A stretch of DNA of 21,402 nt from Ascoidea tarda (nom. inval.). Lineage: Eukaryota; Ascomycota; Saccharomycetes; Ascoideales; Ascoideaceae. The translations under genes were made by a program, and so were the position numbers. The notes below the pieces were generated by a model that worked only from the letters and a program-made list of their open reading frames with translations, searched no databases and was not told where the DNA came from. Shown one piece after another: positions 15,334 to 21,402 of this stretch (position 1 is the first letter of the stretch; the number at the start of each line of letters is the position of its first letter). The stretch is from assembly GCA_030560485.1 (NCBI GenBank), contig JAKTTS010000263.1:1-21402 (forward strand), in the 5' to 3' direction.

Positions 15334-17640
15334 ATGTTGCACTTTGGGTTGAAGAGGCACATCTCTGAGGTTGATTATGACTCCAGCATTAGTCCTCCTT
15401 TGAAAAAATCAAAAACCATCAACTCCAATTCTCACAGTGAGCTAGATAGATTAGATAGACTCGATACCATGGATAAACCCCTTCAGATCGTTAAAGTAGA
15501 TAAAACCGATGACAAATTGAAGTTTTCCTCTGTTCTAATGGAGAACTATATAAAAAATATCATGAAAGAAGTCGAAAAAAAGAATTTCCAAGATCTAATG
15601 GAGCTTTCGTCTAAAATATCAAAACCACTAACTAGTACTGACGCCATTAGTAATTTAAACTTATCTATCATCCTAAGAAAAATCTCTTTGCAGATATCTA
15701 AATTAGACAACTTGAACTCAAACACTTTTATTTATTCTGTGTTGAAATTATCTTCAAGATTCTCAAAATATAATGAATACTTAATCAACGATAATAATAA
15801 TAATAGCATCAACAACATCAATAGCATTGACGACAGTTCTAACGGCAAAGAATTTTATGATCTCAATCAATTGAAATCAACCTGGATCAATTTTTTAATT
15901 GTCTTAATCAGTGGAATTCCCAAATGGTTTAGTGAAATAGTGTCTTATTTGATTGATGATTTTACAAATTTCAACTTAACCATCACCAAAAACATTCATC
16001 ATATAATTTTAAAAAAAATTATTGAAATAATGCCAATCCAAATCAATAATTTATCCTCAATTATAACTAAAAATTTTCCCAACAAATTTACCAAACTAAA
16101 ATCCTATTTAAACTATTTAAACAATGTTTTATTCATAATAAACTACCAAAATGATTTAACCTTTCCAATCTACAAAACTATAATCCAAAATATACTAATA
16201 CTAGATGTTGAATTACAGAATTATTTAGACGAAATAGATATTGATTCATTAGATGAATCATTAGATGATCTCTTGGAAGATTATGCTCAAGACAAACTTC
16301 AAGAAAGTAATTCAAATACAACAAAAAAAGTGCATTTCGATGATCCTAACAATAACGATGACAATCATGATCAGGACTCTGATGATTCTGATGATGATAA
16401 CGATGATGATAATGAAAACCAACCATACAGCGAAAACTATGGCTATGGCAATAACGATTCTGATTTAGAGGAATATGATCCGAATGCATTATTTTCACTA
16501 GATAATTTAGAAATAGTCAAAGAAAAAATTGATAAATTAGATTCAATAATGTTGATTATCTTTAAAAGCTTAAATGGTTTATTTAAAAACAGTACCGCTC
16601 ATACTTATACCGATCATGGCATAAATCACTATGATTTAGAAAACCAAAATATTCAAAATGAAAATAACTGGTTGTCATTAATATCCATATTTAAATCTCA
16701 TATTATTAGAACTAATAACACAAAAATTATTCAATATATTTTATTTTTCATTTCTCAAAAAAATCCTCAGTTAATTGACTCGTTTTTGATTTCATTGATA
16801 GATATCTCATTTTCAAATAATGAGATCCTTGATAATAAGATTAAATCTATTCAATATTTATCTTCTTACCTTGCAAGAGCCAAGTTAGTTAACAAGGAAC
16901 AAATCTTATTTATCATAAGCTATTTAATGGAATGGATTAACAAATACGTTCAAGAAAGAGAAATTGAAGTAGATGATACTGATGCTAATCAAGGTATGGA
17001 TAGATTCAAACTATTCTATGCTGTCTTTCAATCAATTTTGTATATATTTTGTTTTAGATTTCCCTTATTACGTAAAGTTAATTTTAATAATAGCAGTAAG
17101 AACAATAACATTCATCATGACAATAGTATTGTTGATAATAATAAAAGTACCAGTAAGATTAGTGATTCAAGTATAGAAAATAGTGTTTGGGAAATGGATT
17201 TAGACAAGTTTTTTCAAAATATGATAATGACAAAATTTAATCCTTTGAAATTTTGCAATGAAACTGTTGTTATGATGTTTGCTAAAATATCGTTTCAAGA
17301 AAACGTTTGCTATTGTTTTTCAATAATTGAACAAAATAAAAGAGACTTAATTACTGGCCCCTTTAAAAAAAATACTTTGTTAAAATTTTCAAATGATCAT
17401 CTTAGTGATTTAAATAACGACAGCCAATCTAATAGCCAATCAGGTACTCAATATAATAATCAACTTGAAGATAATAAAAAAAACATATTATTTTATTCTA
17501 AACAGGAGTTTTTAGACTTGGTTGCTTATTTTCCATTTGACCCTATACCTTTGAAAGAAAGCAAAAAAATGATTCAAGATGAGTATATAGAGTGGGAACA
17601 AATATCAAAATACTACAGCGATGAAGCTGAAAGTGATTAA
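15334..17640 (+). CDS. RRN3: RRN3, RNA polymerase I-specific initiation factor (TIF-IA)
   Basis: Rrn3 binds the initiation-competent form of RNA polymerase I and links it to core factor at the rDNA promoter, so it sets rRNA synthesis rate with growth. I start at ATG 15334, the first ATG in frame, giving 768 residues (S. cerevisiae: 627). The N-terminus MLHFGLKRHISE is followed by a basic PPLKKSK patch, a candidate nuclear signal. HEAT-like helices follow, with the conserved DVELQNYLDEID, an acidic Asp/Asn stretch at about 336-375 as in other Rrn3 proteins, then DSFLISLIDISFSNNE, IKSIQYLSSYLARAK, IFCFRFPLL and KFNPLKFCNE (634-643). The end reads YFPFDPIPL and EYIEWEQISKYYSDEAESD. These blocks match Rrn3 closely. 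The added length is Asn-rich insertions. Confidence 0.97.
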   Translation: MLHFGLKRHISEVDYDSSISPPLKKSKTINSNSHSELDRLDRLDTMDKPLQIVKVDKTDDKLKFSSVLMENYIKNIMKEVEKKNFQDLMELSSKISKPLTSTDAISNLNLSIILRKISLQISKLDNLNSNTFIYSVLKLSSRFSKYNEYLINDNNNNSINNINSIDDSSNGKEFYDLNQLKSTWINFLIVLISGIPKWFSEIVSYLIDDFTNFNLTITKNIHHIILKKIIEIMPIQINNLSSIITKNFPNKFTKLKSYLNYLNNVLFIINYQNDLTFPIYKTIIQNILILDVELQNYLDEIDIDSLDESLDDLLEDYAQDKLQESNSNTTKKVHFDDPNNNDDNHDQDSDDSDDDNDDDNENQPYSENYGYGNNDSDLEEYDPNALFSLDNLEIVKEKIDKLDSIMLIIFKSLNGLFKNSTAHTYTDHGINHYDLENQNIQNENNWLSLISIFKSHIIRTNNTKIIQYILFFISQKNPQLIDSFLISLIDISFSNNEILDNKIKSIQYLSSYLARAKLVNKEQILFIISYLMEWINKYVQEREIEVDDTDANQGMDRFKLFYAVFQSILYIFCFRFPLLRKVNFNNSSKNNNIHHDNSIVDNNKSTSKISDSSIENSVWEMDLDKFFQNMIMTKFNPLKFCNETVVMMFAKISFQENVCYCFSIIEQNKRDLITGPFKKNTLLKFSNDHLSDLNNDSQSNSQSGTQYNNQLEDNKKNILFYSKQEFLDLVAYFPFDPIPLKESKKMIQDEYIEWEQISKYYSDEAESD

Positions 17641-17713
17641 TAAACCCTGACCACCCACTTTGATATAATCAGTTTTTTTGCTCTTGATTTGTTTTCTTTT
17701 TACTTCATTTATG

Positions 17714-17764
17714 TTTTACATTTTTACATTTTTATATTTTTACATTTTTATATTTTTATATTTT
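17714..17764 (+). repeat. 8-bp tandem array (TTTTAYAT), six overlapping ARS-consensus matches
   Basis: The 11-bp S. cerevisiae ARS consensus WTTTAYRTTTW is matched exactly at 17714, 17722, 17730, 17738, 17746 and 17754, each 8 bp apart. Sequence on either side is also T-rich. The array lies 74 bp after the RRN3 stop. It may act as a replication origin or simply be 3' UTR low-complexity DNA. Confidence 0.7.
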
Positions 17765-19764
17765 CATATTTTCATAACTTCATATTTTTATATGCTCAAC
17801 ATTCTTCTTGATTTTTCCTCAACCAAACCACGTAAGTTATTGCAAAATCTTGATTATATTGAAAAAAAGTTTATTCTAAATAAAATTAATTGTAATTTCT
17901 TACCCATTAACTTGACAATAGTTTTTTTATTTTCAACTTGAGACTCCCAAAAGATTATTGCGCAATGGAATTTTAACCAATATAAATGCAGCCAACCCAA
18001 ATAGATAAAAAAAAATAACTTTTAGAAGGGAAAAATTGCTATAATTTTAAACTATTAATTATACTTATCATTAATATATAAGTTCAATTCTTAAAAGATA
18101 CTTCTAGATAAATGCATCATAAAAAAATGAATATTAAAACAAAATCAATTATCTGAAATCATACAAAATATGGATTAGTCTGAGACTGAAAATAAAATCC
18201 TTTTCATTTTCCAGAATATTTTAATAGATTTCTTTATTAAAATGCTTGCAAACTTGATTATTCAGTTTTTTTATTGAAGACTGAAAGATCTTAAAACAAT
18301 AAATATTTCAAACCAATTATTTAGACCGAAATCTCATCAATTACATTAGAATCCAGGAATTAAAAAAAAAATTTGCTTTTTTGTTCTTCTCTTTATATGT
18401 AATTTTGTTTTAGTATCTGCTCTGCAAAACTCGAAATTTTCAAATTTATGTAAGTAATTATTAACTCGCATATCAATTCATTTTACTTTTCATGAATTAA
18501 TGGAATTTGAATAACTCTTAAGTTCATTAATAAATGAGTAAAGTCCTATTAAATATTTGGATATACATTCTAATCGATCAAAAGTCTCTGTTTAATCACC
18601 CCACAAAAGCATTTAGTATTACAGAGATAAAGATGCTTTAAAACCTCTCATTATACTCAAAACTAACTTATGTTAAACTCTTTATTAAAAAAAAAAAAAT
18701 ATAAACCCCCTAAAAATTTCAAGTTATTTAATAAGTCTCAAATTGAATTGCAGTTAAAAGGCATTTGTCCATAAAAGGCGCATAAAATCTCCAAATTTTC
18801 AAATTCATCCACTGGTCAATTCAAACTTTTAAACTACTGAATATTTAAATTCTTATTGCGATATGACTCCTTTATATATTTTAAATATCATTTCTTTCAT
18901 TATTTCACCAGTTTTAATCAACTCTAAAGTCAAAACTTTCTTCAAGAAAATCATAATCTCAACGGTTTTATTTCAACAGATTTCTGAATTTTTTCATCAA
19001 TTCAATATATCATCATTCTATATTCAGTAATTACATTTTATTACATTCTGACTTAATTTTGTAGAGCAGTATAATTTTTGCTGAATTGAAAAAATATCTG
19101 AAGTCCTGAATTAAGTTAATTTGGCATGTTTAAAATTGTAAAATGATTGAGTTTTGAAAAATTCCTGCTCAAGTAGTTTCATTTCATAAGATTTTTGGGT
19201 TTCTTTAAAAAAAAAAAAATATTAGATATTTCGAATGCTGAATATACTTTTTTTCATTTTAAACAAATAAATTTTACCAAATAAGAAATTATAAGTTTGA
19301 TAGACATTTAATTTATTTAATTTTACTTTTTGATAACTACGCTTTTCAATAGTAAAATGGTTCTTCAATTTATTACTTTTCTGAGATCAGACACTAAGTG
19401 CAGTTATCTCAAATTGATAAGCATAATAGTATTAGAGAATATTGCTCTATCCACATCAATTCTGGTTTTTGTAATAATAATAGAAATATATTGTAATACC
19501 ATTTTTGAAACTCTTCTAGATTACCTACGTCATTTTTTATTGGTTTTGAAACACATCAATATCTAGTAAAACACACACAGATTTTGTAATAATCTTAGAG
19601 TAAAAATATAGCATGAAACATAAAAAAAGATCTGGATTGTGTAATTTATAATAATTTTAATCCAAACCGATTGAAGAAAAGCCAGTAAAATGTTACTATA
19701 CTGAAATGTTAATGAAAATCTTAAAAAAATGGAGCATTTGACTGAATGTTTTTAAAATATAATT

Positions 19765-19795
19765 GCAAACTTTTTGCAGCAACTTTGGAGTTTGC
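19765..19795. repeat. Hairpin GCAAACT/AGTTTGC
   Basis: Seven-base perfect arms (19765-19771 and 19789-19795) around a 17-base loop, the first of three hairpins in 290 bp of otherwise gene-free DNA. Confidence 0.5.
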
Positions 19796-19983
19796 CCGTA
19801 TTCCTAGAAAAAAGAAAACAAAGTCAATCGAGCTATTAGCAGTTTTACCATGTATCAATGTTTTAACTAGAGTCATGCTTGTTGAAACATGTGTCAAAAC
19901 CAAAAATTCTTGATTATATTGAAATATCTAGTGAACAAGATAAGTGAAAAATTGTAGAAAACATCTTGAAAATAATTGAATTG

Positions 19984-20020
19984 TAGAAATACCAATAGAA
20001 CATTCAAATTTGTATTTCTA
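19984..20020. repeat. Hairpin TAGAAATAC/GTATTTCTA
   Basis: Nine-base perfect arms (19984-19992 and 20012-20020) with a 19-base loop. It stands 13 bp before the next hairpin. Confidence 0.55.
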
Positions 20021-20033
20021 TACATGCTCCGTT

Positions 20034-20055
20034 GCCTTACTGATTAAGGCTTTTT
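20034..20055 (+). terminator. Short hairpin followed by five T (possible Pol III-type end)
   Basis: GCCTTA (20034-20039), loop CTGAT, TAAGGC (20045-20050), then TTTTT (20051-20055). RNA polymerase III stops at short T runs, so this could close a small RNA; in AT-rich DNA it could equally be chance. Confidence 0.25.
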
Positions 20056-20415
20056 GTAGCAGTTATTTTTATTGGCTTTTATTTTGAATCTTTTCTTTAA
20101 AAATATCACAGCAACATAAACATAAATAAATTATCATCCTGTCAAACTGGATTTTTCAGCCACTTTTAATAATGCAAGAAAACAACATTTTACACAATAA
20201 ACATGACTTTAAAACCAATGTATAATATTCTCCAGTGCTTTACTTTTTGTTCCAATCAATTTTGAAAAATAAAATCTCGATTTTTTTATATTATTCCAAG
20301 CAATGGTAACTGGATAACTTACTTGATAACAAAGATTCAAAATCAATAATTTTGAACCGGTTCCAATTATCTATCCCAAGTTAATTATACAATACCATTT
20401 TTTCATGTTTTGTTT

Positions 20416-20649
20416 ATGTTTTTATCAGTCAACACAATATTAATTGATATTTTGAAACTCAAGAGGAAACCTGCATTAAAATCTTCATTTCACCCTCAAC
20501 AAATCAATTTCACTCATCCATCAACCTATTACATTGCTCACCACTTCCTACTAGCTGTCAGTTCTCAAAATGCTAATAGCTCAACAGCCCTTGAAGAAAT
20601 ATTTAACCCAAATAGAAAGCGAAATAGAACAACTCTGCACATACGCTAG
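20416..20649 (+). CDS. Doubtful ORF, 77 residues
   Basis: Runs from ATG 20416 (MFLSVNTILIDILKLKRK) to TAG at 20647-20649 (NPNRKRNRTTLHIR at the end). I recognise no homologue. It overlaps another doubtful ORF in a different frame, so at most one of them is likely real. Confidence 0.15.
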   Translation: MFLSVNTILIDILKLKRKPALKSSFHPQQINFTHPSTYYIAHHFLLAVSSQNANSSTALEEIFNPNRKRNRTTLHIR

Positions 20650-20716
20650 TGATTACGCACTCTTAATTGTCAAGTTCTGTGGTTCTGTTTGTGAACCAGA
20701 TTCTCCGATTGGCTGA
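20570..20716 (+). CDS. Doubtful small ORF, 48 residues
   Basis: ATG with an AAA context at 20570, then 47 further codons to TGA 20714-20716. It begins MLIAQQPLKKYLTQIESEIE and ends CEPDSPIG. Composition is balanced, an amphipathic helical start is plausible, and the region is less AT-rich than its neighbours. It could be a small gene or a first exon, but no splice signals decide it. Confidence 0.25.
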   Translation: MLIAQQPLKKYLTQIESEIEQLCTYASDYALLIVKFCGSVCEPDSPIG

Positions 20717-21402
20717 ACCCTAACTTCACTCTTTTACTAATATTATTCTATCTTGTTATTTTTATTGTTATTCTTGTTTGTTTTGTATTCTTTGTTATTG
20801 TTTACTTCTTATTTGTATATTTCCATATTTGGTAAAAGTAGCTTTCTTTTCTAACAGCATATCGTGTAGCGCGTGACACAAAAGCATTTTTGTCTATTTC
20901 TGGATCCCGCTGCCTGTGTCCCACCCAGAAACCTTTTGATGTATACCAATAATACAGATAGTTGACGCTTTTACTGAATGCTTTTGCTGGATACTTTTAC
21001 TCAACATATTTACTAATTTGAAGAACCTTTCAAATTAACAAAAGAGGCTTGGGTTTTTACGTTACTAATTGTTTATTTTGATCGATTCTCTTTAGAAACT
21101 AAATCAGTATCGAATACTATTCACTAAAGCTAAAGCTAATTTTATGGCATTAATTGATTAATTGATGATTTTGTGCTGTGGTGAAACTTTGCGCTTTGTT
21201 TTTATAACCCACTACTTGCAATGGTTGTGTTTTACTTTCTAGAAACCTAAAATAATACATTTTTTTGAACTTGACTTCAAAGAAAAGCTGCTTTTAGAGA
21301 AACTTTTCACAGACTATTAATAAAACTAATAATAAAACTGCTAATGACATCTTTCAACTACTACAAATAAATTCTGCGTATACATTAGGAAACACAAAAA
21401 AT
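20717..21402. other. Gene-free sequence at the right edge, possibly the promoter of the next gene
   Basis: T-rich and then mixed AT-rich DNA with no supported ORF. It contains a TTGTTATT-like T/G-rich tract (20740-20820), a 13-bp minisatellite (20965-21016) and a doubled TTAATTGA (21150-21165). Whether a gene starts beyond 21402 cannot be seen. Confidence 0.5.
20965..21016 (+). repeat. Four imperfect copies of a 13-bp repeat
   Basis: Units 20965-20977, 20978-20990, 20991-21003 and 21004-21016 all follow AYRCTTTTACTSA with a few changes (for example ACGCTTTTACTGA and ATACTTTTACTCA). The period is not a multiple of three, consistent with non-coding DNA. Confidence 0.75.

Larger units (their letters stand above)
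17641..20415. other. Long gene-free AT-rich region downstream of RRN3
   Basis: About 2.8 kb with no ORF that looks like a protein. Seen within it are an 8-bp tandem repeat with ARS-like matches, two 13-base A runs (18687-18699 and 19207-19219), and several hairpins between 19765 and 20055. I found no tRNA-like B-box, no transposon LTR and no snRNA match. A 69-residue hydrophobic ORF with an ATG at 19357 is what AT-rich DNA yields by chance. An origin, centromere or long regulatory region is possible but not shown. Confidence 0.6.

Noticed and set aside
18620-18632. ACAGAGA motif reminiscent of U6 snRNA
   Set aside because: None of the flanking U6 sequence (5' stem, downstream helices) is present.
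19357-19566. Hydrophobic 69-residue ORF in the gene-free region
   Set aside because: The Ile/Leu/Phe-rich composition is what AT-rich random DNA gives; no motif or context supports it.

Overview
The window looks like nuclear DNA of a budding yeast (Saccharomycotina). It is AT-rich with asparagine-rich low-complexity proteins. One gene has a 58-nt spliceosomal intron with a perfect TACTAAC branch site, and the identifiable proteins are closest to budding-yeast orthologues. I could not assign a genus, or decide the meaning of CUG, from the sequence alone.

Layout, left to right. (1) The 3' part of FAB1, the PI3P 5-kinase, on the + strand, entering from the left edge. (2) Convergent to it on the - strand is KGD1 (2-oxoglutarate dehydrogenase E1). 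Directly after the KGD1 stop codon, in the same frame, lie 90 further coding-like codons that contain no methionine and end in Ser-Lys-Phe. (3) A strikingly GC-rich block (about 8690-9400) holds a presumed KGD1/MRPL44 bidirectional promoter with three CACGTG boxes and a CCAAT box, followed by MRPL44 (mitochondrial ribosomal protein mL53) in two exons. (4) VPS5, the retromer PX-BAR sorting nexin, on the + strand, with two tiny upstream ORFs in its leader. (5) A convergent - strand gene for a Yap-type bZIP transcription factor with an enormous Asn/Asp/Ser-rich N-terminus. (6) A palindrome-rich divergent promoter, then RRN3 (RNA polymerase I initiation factor) on the + strand. (7) About 3.7 kb after RRN3 without a convincing gene. 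It holds an 8-bp tandem repeat that creates six consecutive ARS-consensus matches, some hairpins, two doubtful small ORFs and a 13-bp minisatellite.

The genes are not an operon-like unit; they are housekeeping functions typical of yeast gene order. Two themes recur: mitochondrial energy metabolism and translation (KGD1 and MRPL44 sharing a promoter region) and endosomal phosphoinositide trafficking (FAB1 and VPS5).

The most unusual feature is the KGD1 post-stop extension. Its codon content, lack of any start codon, an in-frame duplicated motif with only synonymous differences, and a peroxisome-signal-like C-terminus make it a candidate for stop-codon readthrough or a recently acquired stop. 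No mobile element, tRNA, rRNA or CRISPR was found.
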